DNA of 47,781 nt from the NCBI GenBank assembly GCA_947505055.1, contig CANNLO010000003.1:1-47781 (forward strand), in the 5' to 3' direction. This DNA comes from Methylococcaceae bacterium (GTDB taxonomy: Bacteria > Pseudomonadota > Gammaproteobacteria > Methylococcales > Methylomonadaceae). This document shows positions 1-12,582 of the stretch, piece after piece (the first letter of the stretch is position 1; every line of letters starts with the position of its first letter). A model generated the notes under the pieces. The model had not been told where the DNA came from, ran no database searches, and saw only the letters and a program-made list of their open reading frames with translations. The translations under genes and the position numbers were made by a program.

Positions 1-365
1 GATTGATCATTAACATTCTTAATCAGCAACTTCACCGTTTCTAACTTTAATAATGGCACATCACCGTATAAAATCAGGACAGTATCGTCATCTCCAAGTT
101 GATGACTTACCTGTTGTACAGCGTGACCCGTACCAAGCTGTTGTGTTTGCTCTATCCATTCAGCATCTAAATTTATTAAAGCTGTAGTTACCAATTCTGC
201 ACCATGACCAACAACTATTTTGATATTATTATTTTCCAAATGCTTGGCGGTATCATATACATGTTGCAACAATGGTCTATTAGCAATTTTATGTAATATT
301 TTCGGCAAATCCGAGCGCATACGCGTTCCTTTACCTGCAGCCAGAATAATAGTAGTAATTTTCAT
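1..365 (-). CDS. glmU: GlmU, N-terminal part (runs off the window)
   Basis: Bifunctional UDP-GlcNAc pyrophosphorylase / glucosamine-1-phosphate acetyltransferase, which makes UDP-GlcNAc for peptidoglycan and LPS. Only the first ~121 codons are inside the window. The ATG is at 365 on the minus strand and the product begins MKITTIILAAGKGTRM, the nucleotidyltransferase signature loop (LAAGKGTRM). Later segments QQLGTGHAV and ILYGDVPLL match the uridyltransferase domain. It lies just downstream of the ATP synthase operon in the same direction, an arrangement common in gammaproteobacteria, but a terminator separates the two. The C-terminal acetyltransferase domain is not visible. Confidence 0.93.
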   Translation of the reverse strand, partial: MKITTIILAAGKGTRMRSDLPKILHKIANRPLLQHVYDTAKHLENNNIKIVVGHGAELVTTALINLDAEWIEQTQQLGTGHAVQQVSHQLGDDDTVLILYGDVPLLKLETVKLLIKNVNDQ

Positions 366-449
366 TTGTTTTTTCCATTACAAATCTGTCCGTAACAGAT
401 TTGCATTTACCTAAAGAACGTTAGACAGGACAGCCTGACGTAAAACCAA

Positions 450-487
450 AAAAGCCCGATAGCGAGTTAATACGATATCGGGCTTTT
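450..487 (-). terminator. Rho-independent terminator after atpC
   Basis: A perfect 12-bp stem (AAAAGCCCGATA at 450-461 with TATCGGGCTTTT at 476-487) encloses a 14-nt loop. Read on the minus strand it is GC-rich in mid-stem and followed by a T run. It sits between the atpC stop and the glmU start, so it should end the atp transcript. Confidence 0.85.
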
Positions 488-517
488 AAATGGGCGTAAA
501 GAATCAATTATGTTATC

Positions 518-940
518 TCAAGAGCTGCGATTTCTAAATCTATCAAGAGTTCTTAATTGCATGACAGCTTCCTGCAATTGCGCTTGGGCCGCTGTAAAAT
601 CAATCTTTCCTGATTTATCAGACAAGGCTTCTTCAGCTCTGGTTTTCGCTTCTATTGCAGCAGCCTCATCAATATCTTTTGCTCTTATAGCTGTATCAGC
701 AAGAATCGTTACCAAGTGTGGTTGAATTTCCAACATTCCACCTGATATATAAAACGGATATACCTCCGTTTCACTTACCTTTACTCTAACTTCACCGGGT
801 TTTAGCCTGGATATTAACGGCGCATGGCGGGGAGAAATACCTACCTCGCCAAGCTCAGCTGGAGCAAATATCATTTCAGCCAATCCGGAAAAAATTTCCT
901 TTTCAGCACTAACGATATCGACATGTACGGTCATGGTCAT
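518..940 (-). CDS. atpC: F1F0 ATP synthase epsilon subunit
   Basis: 140 residues, the normal length for bacterial epsilon. The N-terminus (MTMTVHVDIVSAEKEIFSG) and the ISPRHAPLISRLKPGEVRV segment are typical of the beta-sandwich domain. The C-terminal part (about residues 90-138) is Ala/Glu-rich and corresponds to the helical hairpin that can inhibit rotation. Epsilon belongs to the central stalk and links gamma to the c-ring. It is the last gene of the minus-strand operon, 24 bp after atpD, and is followed by a strong terminator. Confidence 0.96.
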   Translation of the reverse strand: MTMTVHVDIVSAEKEIFSGLAEMIFAPAELGEVGISPRHAPLISRLKPGEVRVKVSETEVYPFYISGGMLEIQPHLVTILADTAIRAKDIDEAAAIEAKTRAEEALSDKSGKIDFTAAQAQLQEAVMQLRTLDRFRNRSS

Positions 941-964
941 GTTTATTACCTACCAGTATTTAAC

Positions 965-3234
<2,270 letters not shown>

Positions 3235-3246
3235 TTTTAGACCCTT

Positions 3247-4788
3247 TTACCAGCTATGAGTTTTGACGAAAGTCTGGATAGCAGACAGCATACCCGTTCT
3301 TATATCATCACTAAAATCACCAGTTGCATTTATGTTGTTCATTAGTTCAGAATGCTCCGACGTCATATAAGACTGTAAAGCAGCCTCAAAATCCAACACC
3401 TTGTTAACTTCAAGATTATCAAGGAAACCTTCGTTGGCAGCGAACAGAGAAATAGCCATTTGAGCTACAGACATCGGTGAATATTGATTTTGTTTCATCA
3501 ACTCAGTCACGCGTTGACCACGCTCAATCTGCTTCCGTGTATTTTCATCCAAATCAGATGCAAACTGTGCAAAAGCGGCCAATTCACGGTATTGCGCCAA
3601 ATCAAGACGAGTACCACCACCCAATTTCTTGATGATCTTGGTTTGTGCTGCACCACCAACTCTCGATACTGATAAGCCAGCGTTTACTGCTGGGCGTATA
3701 CCCGAGTTAAACAGATTGCTTTCCAAAAAGATCTGACCATCAGTAATTGAAATTACATTAGTTGGTACGAAAGCAGATACGTCACCGCCTTGAGTTTCAA
3801 TTATTGGTAGAGCTGTTAAAGAACCTGTTTTACCTTTGACTTTACCACCAGTTAATTTTTCAACTTCAACAGCGTTAATTCTTGAGGCTCTTTCCAATAA
3901 ACGTGAATGCAAATAGAACACGTCACCAGGATAAGCTTCTCGACCCGGAGGACGACGTAATAACAAGGATATTTGACGATATGCCCAAGCCTGCTTGGTT
4001 AAATCATCATAAATGATTAACGCATCTTCGCCACGGTCTCTGAAGAATTCGCCCATCGAGCAACCGGTATAAGGCGCAATAAATTGTAACGCCGCTGACT
4101 CGGATGCAGATGCCGCGACAACAATAGTATGTGCCATTGCACCATGTTCTTCGAGCTTACGCACTACGTTTGCAATCGAAGCACGTTTCTGCCCGATAGC
4201 TACATAGATACATTTAATTCCAGTTCCTTTTTGATTGATAATCGCATCAATCGCAATCGCTGTTTTACCAGTTTGTCTATCACCAATGATTAACTCACGT
4301 TGACCACGGCCAACCGGAATCATTGCGTCGATAGATTTCAAACCCAGTTGCACAGGTTGATCAACAGATTGACGAGCAATTACACCAGGTGCAATTTTTT
4401 CAATAGGCGATGTTTCAGTAGTTTCGATAGAACCTTTGCCATCGATTGGGTTACCCAACGCATCTACAACACGTCCAAGTAACGCTTCTCCAACAGGAAC
4501 TTCCAGAATTTTACCGGTACACTTTACGGTATCGCCTTCAGAAATATGCTGGTATGCACCTAAAATCACTACACCAACAGAATCCCTTTCAAGGTTAAGC
4601 GCCATACCAAAGGTATTGCCGGGGAATTCCAGCATTTCGCCTTGCATTGCTTCCGACAGTCCATGTACGCGGACAATGCCGTCCGTTACACTAACCACGG
4701 TACCTTCCGTATGAGCTTCAGCACTCAAGTCGAAGTTTTCGATCTTCTTTTTAATCAGATCACTTATTTCAGATGGGTTTAATTGCAT
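3247..4788 (-). CDS. atpA: F1F0 ATP synthase alpha subunit
   Basis: 513 residues, the same length as the E. coli protein. The P-loop GDRQTGKT is at residues 169-176, and the non-catalytic nucleotide-binding domain is followed by [21 protein letters not shown] and [11 protein letters not shown]. It forms the alpha3beta3 head with AtpD. The gene lies between atpH and atpG with short spacers, as in the canonical operon. Confidence 0.98.
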   Translation of the reverse strand: MQLNPSEISDLIKKKIENFDLSAEAHTEGTVVSVTDGIVRVHGLSEAMQGEMLEFPGNTFGMALNLERDSVGVVILGAYQHISEGDTVKCTGKILEVPVGEALLGRVVDALGNPIDGKGSIETTETSPIEKIAPGVIARQSVDQPVQLGLKSIDAMIPVGRGQRELIIGDRQTGKTAIAIDAIINQKGTGIKCIYVAIGQKRASIANVVRKLEEHGAMAHTIVVAASASESAALQFIAPYTGCSMGEFFRDRGEDALIIYDDLTKQAWAYRQISLLLRRPPGREAYPGDVFYLHSRLLERASRINAVEVEKLTGGKVKGKTGSLTALPIIETQGGDVSAFVPTNVISITDGQIFLESNLFNSGIRPAVNAGLSVSRVGGAAQTKIIKKLGGGTRLDLAQYRELAAFAQFASDLDENTRKQIERGQRVTELMKQNQYSPMSVAQMAISLFAANEGFLDNLEVNKVLDFEAALQSYMTSEHSELMNNINATGDFSDDIRTGMLSAIQTFVKTHSW

Positions 4789-4804
4789 GTTCTATTTCTC
4801 TCTC

Positions 4805-5338
4805 TCACTGTAGAGCCTTTTGCATGTGTTGAAGCTGGCCTTTAATGGAACCGTCAATCACTCTGTCGCCTGCACGTACCAGAACGCCACCAATCAATGA
4901 TTTGTCTACGGTCACGTTGATATGAACTTTTTTGCCTAACGTTTTTTCCAACGCTAAAGTAAAACTTTTCTTTTCTTCTTTCGAGAAAGCAAAAGCAGTT
5001 GCTACTTCAACATCGACATAACCTTCATTTTCAGCCTTATAGACTTCAAATAATTCTGCGATAGTTGGCGCCAGGGTTAGCCTGTTGTTTTGAATCAGCA
5101 ACTTCAGAAAGTTCGCGTTTTCTACCTCTACCTGTTCATGACAAATATCAAGCATTAACGCAGACAACCTTTCTTTACTGATTTTAGGGTTATCCACGAT
5201 GACAGCCATTTCTTTGTCATTTAGTACAGCTGACATAAAAGCCAAACTTTTCGACCACTTTTCTGTTGTGCCGGTTTCTTGGGCTCTTTTGAAAGCCGCC
5301 GCTGCATAAGGTCTAGCCAATGTTGCCAGTTCGCTCAT
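4805..5338 (-). CDS. atpH: F1F0 ATP synthase delta subunit
   Basis: 177 residues. The N-terminus (LATLARPYAAAAFKRAQETG) and the C-terminal GVLVRAGDRVIDGSIKGQL are the standard delta/OSCP signatures. The protein joins the peripheral b stalk to the top of F1. It starts 5 bp after the atpF stop. Confidence 0.97.
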   Translation of the reverse strand: MSELATLARPYAAAAFKRAQETGTTEKWSKSLAFMSAVLNDKEMAVIVDNPKISKERLSALMLDICHEQVEVENANFLKLLIQNNRLTLAPTIAELFEVYKAENEGYVDVEVATAFAFSKEEKKSFTLALEKTLGKKVHINVTVDKSLIGGVLVRAGDRVIDGSIKGQLQHMQKALQ

Positions 5339-5343
5339 TTTGC

Positions 5344-5817
5344 TTAACCCAGTTGATTAGAGATTTTGCTCAGAATATCCTGGTGCTTGGTTTTATCGAT
5401 CTCGGCACTCAAAATCTGTTCCGCAGCTCGTAATGCCAAAGCAGCGACTTCTGTACGCAAACTTTCTTTAGCTTGTTGTTTTTCTTGCTCAATTTGCGCT
5501 TTTGCTACAAGAATCAAACGTTCGCCTTCTTTTTTGGCGGACTCTTTTGACGCTTCGACCATTTCATTGGCACGCTTTTGAGCCAGATTTACAATCTCGG
5601 AAGACTGTTCTTTTGCTTCTTTTAAGACGCCCTTGGCTTTTTTCTCTGCCAATTGCATCGATTCCTGACCTTTTTCAGCAGCTGCCAAACCGTCAGCAAT
5701 TTTCTTTTTTCGTTGTTCTAAAGAGTCAAATAAAGGCGGCCAGATGTACTTCATGGTAAACCATACCAGAAGTGCAAAGGTAATCATTTGCCCAATCAGA
5801 GTAGCATTGATGCTCAC
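5344..5817 (-). CDS. atpF: F1F0 ATP synthase b subunit
   Basis: 157 residues. One N-terminal membrane helix (about residues 5-25, [20 protein letters not shown]) is followed by a long, highly charged coiled-coil rich in Ala, Lys, Glu and Gln. This is the peripheral stalk that anchors alpha3beta3 to subunit a. Only one b gene is present (no b'), as in other gammaproteobacterial operons. Confidence 0.97.
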   Translation of the reverse strand: MSINATLIGQMITFALLVWFTMKYIWPPLFDSLEQRKKKIADGLAAAEKGQESMQLAEKKAKGVLKEAKEQSSEIVNLAQKRANEMVEASKESAKKEGERLILVAKAQIEQEKQQAKESLRTEVAALALRAAEQILSAEIDKTKHQDILSKISNQLG

Positions 5818-5854
5818 GATGCGTTCCTCTTGTTGCTATTAAAGTTAAACAGCT

Positions 5855-6157
<303 letters not shown>

Positions 6158-6185
6158 TTAATTAAATGATAAAAGAATAAAAAAA

Positions 6186-6971
<786 letters not shown>

Positions 6972-6985
6972 CTAAATAAATAATG

Positions 6986-7345
6986 TCAGCGCATCAAAAG
7001 CGCGAACCAAAAAACTGATAAAGCTGCTATATAGACTGCAAGCAGCGGTAATATTTGTATGTTTGGAATCTGAAAAATCATAACGAACAAGGCGGCCGTC
7101 AACAATAACTTGCCTGATTCGCCAGCATAAAAAGAATTTACAATCTTTCTCGCTTCCTGACCGACAGATTTATTGATCTTCAGGGCAAAATACAGATTGG
7201 GTATAAAAGCCGCAATCCCACCTAAAAACGCCGATATGCCAAAGTATTTCCCAAAAATCAAGGCAAATCCAGTCGCCATAATGACTATTACCAAAAGCTG
7301 ATAACTTATTATTTTACTGACGGCGGAACGCTTCCCTCCTGTCAT
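6986..7345 (-). CDS. atpI: ATP synthase protein I
   Basis: A small four-helix membrane protein of the AtpI family, thought to help c-ring assembly or Mg2+ supply. The frame opens with a TTG at 7363 and ATGs at 7357 and 7345. I prefer 7345 (MTGGKRSAVSKIISYQLL, 119 residues) because GGAG lies 6 nt before it, while the earlier starts have no ribosome-binding site and would leave almost no leader after the predicted promoter. The position at the head of the atp operon supports the call more than the weakly conserved sequence does. Confidence 0.85.
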   Translation of the reverse strand: MTGGKRSAVSKIISYQLLVIVIMATGFALIFGKYFGISAFLGGIAAFIPNLYFALKINKSVGQEARKIVNSFYAGESGKLLLTAALFVMIFQIPNIQILPLLAVYIAALSVFWFALLMR

Positions 7346-7373
7346 CACCAACTCCATACACAACAGGGCATGA

Positions 7374-7402
7374 ATTATATATAGCGAAGCCCATTAAATC
7401 AA
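7374..7402 (-). promoter_or_regulatory. Candidate sigma70 promoter of the atp operon
   Basis: On the minus strand TTGATT (7402-7397) and TATAAT (7379-7374) are separated by 17 bp. The -10 hexamer is a perfect consensus. Transcription would start near 7367, about 20 nt before the preferred atpI start. This is inferred from sequence only. Confidence 0.6.
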
Positions 7403-7554
7403 GGAAGATTGGCTTTACGGGTTTTTTTGAGCTTGGTATTTGCCTCGTTATTTTTCACTTTAAGACCTCGCAACCTTTGTCTAAACCTGATTATTTAACA
7501 GTCTGCTTAAAAAATATTAGAGTAGGCAGTGCGCTCGACCTAAAGTTTAGGCAG

Positions 7555-8418
7555 TCAATTAATTTGCCCAATAATTCCATCCAATTCTTCCAGGCTTGAA
7601 TACGCGATAACCAATTTTCCCGTACCATTTTCTTTATGGTCAATTATTACTTTTGCCCCCAACTTTGCCGTCAGGTCTTCTTGCAATCTAAAGGTGTCTT
7701 TATCTACTTCCCTGATCTTGGGTGTTTTAGGCTCAGCCTGGTTGTCTTTAACCAAACGTTCAGCCGCTCTTACTGTTAATCCTTCCTTGACGATTTTGTT
7801 CGCCAAAATTATTTGTTTCACCCCATCGAGTGACAACAAAGCTCTTGCATGTCCCATTTCAAGTTGCCGGGCAATCAATAATTTTTTTACTTCAGGATGC
7901 AAATCAATCAATCGCAATAAATTGGTGACTGTAGTGCGTGATTTACCCACGGCGTCAGCAACTTGCTGATGTGTCATTTCAAACTCTTCCAACAACCTTT
8001 TTAATGCTTCTGCTTCTTCCAGGGGATTAAGGTCTTCCCGCTGAATGTTTTCAATCAAGGCGATGGCCATTGCCGTACGGTCGTCAATCTCTTTAATGAC
8101 CACAGGCACTTGTTGCAAACCAGCCAATTGTGCGGCACGCCAGCGCCTCTCTCCGGCTACTATTTCGTATTTTTCCGGGGCGATTTTTCGCACCACAATC
8201 GGCTGAATAATCCCTTGGGCCTTTATTGAATCAGCCAGTTCCTGCAACTTTTCGGGATTCATATCCTTTCGTGGCTGATACTTGCCTCGCTGCAGGTATT
8301 CGATAGGCAAGGTCTCAAGCTGATGACTTTCTCCTACCTCATTTTCTTCCTCGTGAACGGAAACATTGCCTAACAAAGCATCCAACCCCCGATTTAATCC
8401 CCGTTTTTTTACAGCCAT
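7555..8418 (-). CDS. parB: Chromosome-partitioning protein ParB (Spo0J/Noc family)
   Basis: 287 residues with the full ParB layout. The N-terminal ParA-interacting peptide is KKRGLNRGLDALLG. The CTPase/N-domain has GERRWRAAQ (box II) and ENIQREDLNPLEEA. A helix-turn-helix follows (THQQVADAVGKSRTTVTNLLRL), then the C-terminal dimerisation domain. ParB loads at parS sites and stimulates ParA to segregate the origin region. It is the last gene of mnmG-rsmG-parA-mini-parB-parB. No convincing parS site was found in the window. Confidence 0.96.
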   Translation of the reverse strand: MAVKKRGLNRGLDALLGNVSVHEEENEVGESHQLETLPIEYLQRGKYQPRKDMNPEKLQELADSIKAQGIIQPIVVRKIAPEKYEIVAGERRWRAAQLAGLQQVPVVIKEIDDRTAMAIALIENIQREDLNPLEEAEALKRLLEEFEMTHQQVADAVGKSRTTVTNLLRLIDLHPEVKKLLIARQLEMGHARALLSLDGVKQIILANKIVKEGLTVRAAERLVKDNQAEPKTPKIREVDKDTFRLQEDLTAKLGAKVIIDHKENGTGKLVIAYSSLEELDGIIGQIN

Positions 8419-8479
8419 TCAACTTTTCTCTTTTTAATGATTACATCCAGGCAAGTCCACCCAAAAATCCTTTACCGAT

Positions 8480-8770
8480 TTATTGCAGATCAGCGCGGAC
8501 AATTGATTCAAATTCTGCGATTAATTGTCTCAAAGACTCAGCCTCTTCAAGCAGAAGGCGATTTTCTTTTTGAATATTTTTAAACAGTGCAATGACCATT
8601 GCTGAACGCTCTTCTGTTTGCACTTCATCTTGTTCAGACTTTGCTTCTGTTGTAGCAATATCGCCATCTTCGGCATCCCGGACTGGGAAGCGATACGGCT
8701 CTCTATTGACCGAGTCATCCGCCAATAAAGCCTCAAGCCCCCGACCTAAGCCACGTTTTTTTAAAATCAT
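8480..8770 (-). CDS. Truncated ParB paralogue (mini-ParB) coupled to parA
   Basis: 96 residues. The first 18 residues share 12 with ParB (both carry KKRGL-RGL-ALL, the ParA-contacting peptide). Residues around 57-90 (RSAMVIALFKNIQKENRLLL onward) share 20 of 34 with the ParB segment RTAMAIALIENIQRED onward. Between them is a non-conserved acidic linker. Missing are the ParB GERRWRA CTP-binding motif, the helix-turn-helix and the C-terminal dimerisation domain. The ATG overlaps the parA stop (ATGA), so the two are translationally coupled. It may modulate ParA ATPase activity, or be a decayed tandem duplicate. The intact frame and tight coupling favour a functional gene, but the function is inference. 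Confidence 0.8.
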   Translation of the reverse strand: MILKKRGLGRGLEALLADDSVNREPYRFPVRDAEDGDIATTEAKSEQDEVQTEERSAMVIALFKNIQKENRLLLEEAESLRQLIAEFESIVRADLQ

Positions 8771-9543
8771 GCGCTGTTTTGTTTTTCCTTCCTGATCATT
8801 TCACCGGCCAAGGTGATATAAGCAACAGCGCCGCGCGAGGATTTATCATAGGTTAATACCGGCAAACCATGACTGGGCGCTTCCGCAAGACGAATATTTC
8901 TGGGTATACAGGTTCTAAACACCTTATCGCCAAAATAACGTATCAACTGTTCTGACACATCTTTGGTCAGACGATTTCTGTCGTCATACATGGTTCTTAA
9001 TATACCTTCCAGATGCAGTTCGGGATTGACGGTGTCCTGAATGTTTTTTAAGGTATTCATTAATGCCGACAAACCTTCCAGGGCATAATATTCGCACTGC
9101 ATGGGGATTAACAGACTGTCTGCGGCCACCATTGCATTTAAGGTCAGCATGTTCAATGACGGCGGACAATCTATCAAAATAAAATCATACTCCGCTTTTA
9201 TCGGGATTAACGCGTCAGCCAAACGTCGCTCTCTGTGATCCGCCTGCATCAACTGCACTTCTGCGGCCGTGAGATCAGAATTACCGGGAATCACCGAAAA
9301 ACCGATGTCAGGAATCTTAATGACCGCTTCGCTGGCCGGGACTTCGCCCATTAACAAATCGTAACTGGAATATTCAATGGCGTCCTTATCGATGCCACAA
9401 CCCATCGCCGCATTGCCCTGCGGATCAAGATCCACCAGCAAAACGCGCCGATGGGCGGCCGCCAGTGAAGCCGCCAGATTTACACTGGTTGTAGTTTTAC
9501 CTACACCACCTTTTTGATTGGTTACGGCAATTATTTTTCCCAC
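8767..9543 (-). CDS. parA: Chromosome-partitioning ATPase ParA (Soj)
   Basis: 258 residues, the size of chromosomal (short) ParA without an N-terminal DNA-binding domain. The deviant Walker A KGGVGKTT begins at residue 11; VLLVDLDPQGNA and FILIDCPPSLNMLTLNA follow. It dimerises with ATP on DNA and is stimulated by the ParB N-terminus. It begins with GTG overlapping the rsmG stop (TAGTG), and its own stop overlaps the mini-parB start. Confidence 0.96.
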   Translation of the reverse strand: MGKIIAVTNQKGGVGKTTTSVNLAASLAAAHRRVLLVDLDPQGNAAMGCGIDKDAIEYSSYDLLMGEVPASEAVIKIPDIGFSVIPGNSDLTAAEVQLMQADHRERRLADALIPIKAEYDFILIDCPPSLNMLTLNAMVAADSLLIPMQCEYYALEGLSALMNTLKNIQDTVNPELHLEGILRTMYDDRNRLTKDVSEQLIRYFGDKVFRTCIPRNIRLAEAPSHGLPVLTYDKSSRGAVAYITLAGEMIRKEKQNSA

Positions 9544-10178
9544 TACCTTACCTCGGCCTGCTCAGGCGCTTCTATTCGTACCAGACATCTTTCAACATTA
9601 GTCCCCGGAACACTTATACTGATAACAGCGTTTTTTGCGCTTATTTCTGCCAGTTCAGCGTCCAGGTTCTGCCCTTTCATTGCCAACAATACACCATTCT
9701 TACCAACCAAATGCGCGGTTAATTTTACTATATCCGCCAAACTGGCAAAGGCTCTGGCCAGAACTGAATCATAGGCTTGCTCAGGACGATAATTTTCTAC
9801 CCTACTATGAAGAACATCTACATTCTTAAGCTTCAACTCCAGCGTAACCTGTTGCACAAAGCGGGTTTTTTTTGCATTACTATCAAGCAACATAAACCGA
9901 CTTTCCGGTACACAGATCGCCAATGGGATACCAGGCAAACCCGCTCCCGTGCCGATATCTATAATCCGCTGCCCCTCAAGATGAGGCAGAATAGCCAGAC
10001 TATCCAATATATGCAATCGAACCATTTCCTCCCGGTTGCGTATCGCGGTCAGATTATAGGCTTTATTCCATTTTTCAATCAGATTTATAAAAGCAAGTAA
10101 CTGCTCAATCTGTTGCTCAGTTACGTTCAGGTTTAATGCGGCTGTCCCGGAAACCAGGATATTTCGACAGTCTTCCAT
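9543..10178 (-). CDS. rsmG: 16S rRNA (guanine527-N7)-methyltransferase RsmG (GidB)
   Basis: 211 residues. The SAM-binding motif is IIDIGTGAGLPGIPLAI (about residues 69-85), preceded by KWNKAYNLTAIRNREEM, characteristic of GidB. It methylates G527 of 16S rRNA. Its start overlaps the mnmG stop (TGATG), so the two are translationally coupled. Confidence 0.96.
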   Translation of the reverse strand: MEDCRNILVSGTAALNLNVTEQQIEQLLAFINLIEKWNKAYNLTAIRNREEMVRLHILDSLAILPHLEGQRIIDIGTGAGLPGIPLAICVPESRFMLLDSNAKKTRFVQQVTLELKLKNVDVLHSRVENYRPEQAYDSVLARAFASLADIVKLTAHLVGKNGVLLAMKGQNLDAELAEISAKNAVISISVPGTNVERCLVRIEAPEQAEVR

Positions 10179-12049
10179 CAGGCGCTTTTCTTCTTTAAAT
10201 AAACCAGCAACAGGGAAATAGCCGCCGGCGTCATACCCGGAATTCTTGAAGCCTGCCCCAAAGTTTCCGGCCTTTGTTTTTTAAGTTTTTCACTTACTTC
10301 ATTAGACAGACCGGGAACGCCGCTGTAATCAATAATCGCGGGCATAGGCAAATGATCATAACGCAAAGCGCGGTCAATCTCGGTTTGCTGCCTGTCGATA
10401 TATCCTGCATATTTAGCTTGTATTTCAACTTGTTCAGCAACCTGCATGTCAATATCCTGATAATCATCCAAAAAGGACAGCAACTGTTTGACATCCACTT
10501 CCGGACGACGCAACAAATCCATCAAATTAGCTTCACGCACTAATGGCTTGCCCCACAACTGCTCGACTTGTTCAGCTTTCGGCGTTTCTGTTCTGACCCA
10601 TTCTTTTTTCAGGTCGCCCTGCAATTGTGCGATGGCCGCCCGTTTGATTTCAAATGCTTGCCAGCGCTGGTCATTCACCAATCCCAATTCGCGACCTTTT
10701 TCGGTCAAGCGTAAATCAGCGTTATCTTCTCTTAACAATAAACGGTATTCGGCACGACTGGTAAACATGCGATAAGGTTCTTGCGTACCCCGGGTAATCA
10801 GGTCATCAATCATCACACCGATATAGGCTTCATTACGCGCCGGACACCAACTATCAAATCCCTGAACCAGACGCGCGGCATTAAGACCGGCGATTAAACC
10901 TTGCGCGGCGGCTTCTTCATAACCGGTAGTACCATTAACTTGTCCGGCAAAAAACAGCGCCTTCATGTGTTTGGTTTCTAGGGATGATTTTAAATCTCGG
11001 GGATCAAAAAAATCATATTCGATAGCATAACCGGGACGCACGATTTCTGCATTTTCAAACCCCAACATTGAACGCACGAACTGGTATTGAATATCAAACG
11101 GCAGACTGGTTGAAATGCCGTTGGGATAAATCTCATGGGTATTCAAGCCTTCGGGTTCGACAAAAATCTGGTGCGAATCACGATCGGCAAAGCGTACCAC
11201 TTTATCTTCAATTGACGGACAATAGCGAGGCCCGATGCCTTCAATCACTCCGGAATACAGAGGCGAACGATCCAAGCCCGAACGGATGATGTCGTGGGTT
11301 TTACTGTTGGTACGGGTAATATGGCAAGGGATTTGGCGTGGATGTTGCTCCTGTTTACCGAGAAACGAAAATACAGGCACCGGATTATCTCCATGCTGTT
11401 CTTCGAGCTTGCCAAAATCAATGGTGCGACCATCAATACGCGGCGGTGTGCCGGTTTTTAAGCGATCGATTCTAAATGGCAACTCTCTTAAACGCTCAGC
11501 CAAAGCAATGGAGGCCGGATCACCGGCACGACCACCGCTGTAGTTTTCAAGACCGATATGGATTTTACCGCCTAAAAAAGTACCGGTAGTTAAAACCACG
11601 GCCTTTGCGGTGAAGTTTAAGCCCATTTGCGTTTTAACACCGGCAACCTTGTCGCCTTCGACAATTAAATCAGATACCGTTTGTTGAAACAAAGCCAGAT
11701 TAGGCTGATTTTCCAGTGCGGTTCTTACCGCCTGCTTATACAACTGACGATCCGCCTGTGCGCGGGTTGCACGAACTGCCGGACCTTTGCTGGCATTTAA
11801 GGTCCGAAACTGAATGCCGCCAAGATCAATCGCCTGAGCCATCACGCCCCCCAGCGCATCAACCTCTTTAACCAAATGCCCTTTGCCAATACCGCCTATA
11901 GCAGGATTGCAGCTCATTTGCCCCAGCGTGTCGATATTTTGGGTCAGCAATAAAGTTTTAGCTCCGCATCGGGCCGAGGCCAACGCGGCTTCGGTACCAG
12001 CATGGCCGCCACCAACCACAATCACATCAAAGTCTTTTGTAAATTTCAC
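10178..12049 (-). CDS. mnmG: tRNA uridine 5-carboxymethylaminomethyl modification enzyme MnmG (GidA)
   Basis: 623 residues, full length. The FAD-binding dinucleotide fold opens the protein ([18 protein letters not shown]), and [23 protein letters not shown] is the family signature. The C-terminal helical domain that contacts MnmE and tRNA ends with [17 protein letters not shown]. With MnmE (not in this window) it installs cmnm5U34. The start is GTG at 12049 with no clear Shine-Dalgarno. The gene is divergent from the arfA-like gene. Confidence 0.97.
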   Translation of the reverse strand: MKFTKDFDVIVVGGGHAGTEAALASARCGAKTLLLTQNIDTLGQMSCNPAIGGIGKGHLVKEVDALGGVMAQAIDLGGIQFRTLNASKGPAVRATRAQADRQLYKQAVRTALENQPNLALFQQTVSDLIVEGDKVAGVKTQMGLNFTAKAVVLTTGTFLGGKIHIGLENYSGGRAGDPASIALAERLRELPFRIDRLKTGTPPRIDGRTIDFGKLEEQHGDNPVPVFSFLGKQEQHPRQIPCHITRTNSKTHDIIRSGLDRSPLYSGVIEGIGPRYCPSIEDKVVRFADRDSHQIFVEPEGLNTHEIYPNGISTSLPFDIQYQFVRSMLGFENAEIVRPGYAIEYDFFDPRDLKSSLETKHMKALFFAGQVNGTTGYEEAAAQGLIAGLNAARLVQGFDSWCPARNEAYIGVMIDDLITRGTQEPYRMFTSRAEYRLLLREDNADLRLTEKGRELGLVNDQRWQAFEIKRAAIAQLQGDLKKEWVRTETPKAEQVEQLWGKPLVREANLMDLLRRPEVDVKQLLSFLDDYQDIDMQVAEQVEIQAKYAGYIDRQQTEIDRALRYDHLPMPAIIDYSGVPGLSNEVSEKLKKQRPETLGQASRIPGMTPAAISLLLVYLKKKSA

Positions 12050-12126
12050 TAGCGCTATGTACTCTTAAAAAATGGTATATTATTGTGTCTGTTACACAAA
12101 CTTTTCTTATTATACAGAGGTAAACG

Positions 12127-12327
12127 ATGAAAAAACGTAAAATTCCGCAAGCAGTCGATAGCGTTCCGCTGCAAAATCCGGTTGCAAAGTACGCATACCT
12201 GTTTAACAAAGCCCAAACTTTTTGCGATAAAAGTAAATATAGCCGCAAAGCAAAGCACCAACGACAGGAGGTTAGTCCAATCATTTTAACTGGAGTTATT
12301 GGACTAACCTCTTATTCAATTTCTTAA
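12127..12327 (+). CDS. arfA: ArfA-like alternative ribosome-rescue factor
   Basis: 66 codons, preceded by AGAGG. The middle (LFNKAQTFCDKSKYSRKAKH) resembles the ArfA core, in which a conserved LF is followed by a basic K-rich stretch and Y-x-R-K-x-K-H (E. coli GSYMRKGKH). ArfA recruits RF2 to ribosomes stalled on non-stop mRNA when tmRNA fails. The last ~14 codons are hydrophobic (ILTGVIGLTSYSIS), like the destabilising tail of full-length E. coli ArfA. A long hairpin covers this end of the coding sequence, the arrangement known for arfA genes, where cleavage or termination makes the mRNA itself non-stop. The sequence match is short, so the hairpin position is an important part of the case. 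Confidence 0.72.
   Translation: MKKRKIPQAVDSVPLQNPVAKYAYLFNKAQTFCDKSKYSRKAKHQRQEVSPIILTGVIGLTSYSIS
12266..12313 (+). promoter_or_regulatory. Long hairpin inside the arfA-like coding sequence
   Basis: Fourteen perfect base pairs (12268-12281 with 12298-12311), extended by one G-T and one A-T pair to 16, enclose a 16-nt loop. The stem spans codons ~48-62 and ends 12 nt before the TAA. It is followed by a moderately T-rich stretch, so either RNase III-type cleavage or termination is possible. Either would give a stop-less message encoding about 51-54 residues. Confidence 0.85.
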
Positions 12328-12582
12328 TCCTGCGATCTTATCGAACCTTACCCATAGCAAACACTAAAATTACAATCACATCATCAATTTTTAGTCAGCA
12401 CCCAAGACTATCAAGTAAGCCTGGCCTGACACCGTTCAATTCTTCTGAACCCCTATTTCACTTAGGATTTAATATCCTAATTTATTAAATCTTGTTGGCG
12501 TCGATTGCAACTCCTCGATAAACGTATACTATTAAGTCTCTAGGAAAAAATTTCTTATTAAACCCACGCTAAGGAAATGAAA

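Noticed and set aside
12050..12126. oriC next to mnmG, as in E. coli
   Set aside because: Genes switch strand here, but the 77-bp spacer has only poor DnaA-box matches (two mismatches or a single-mismatch TTATACAGA) and no repeat array.
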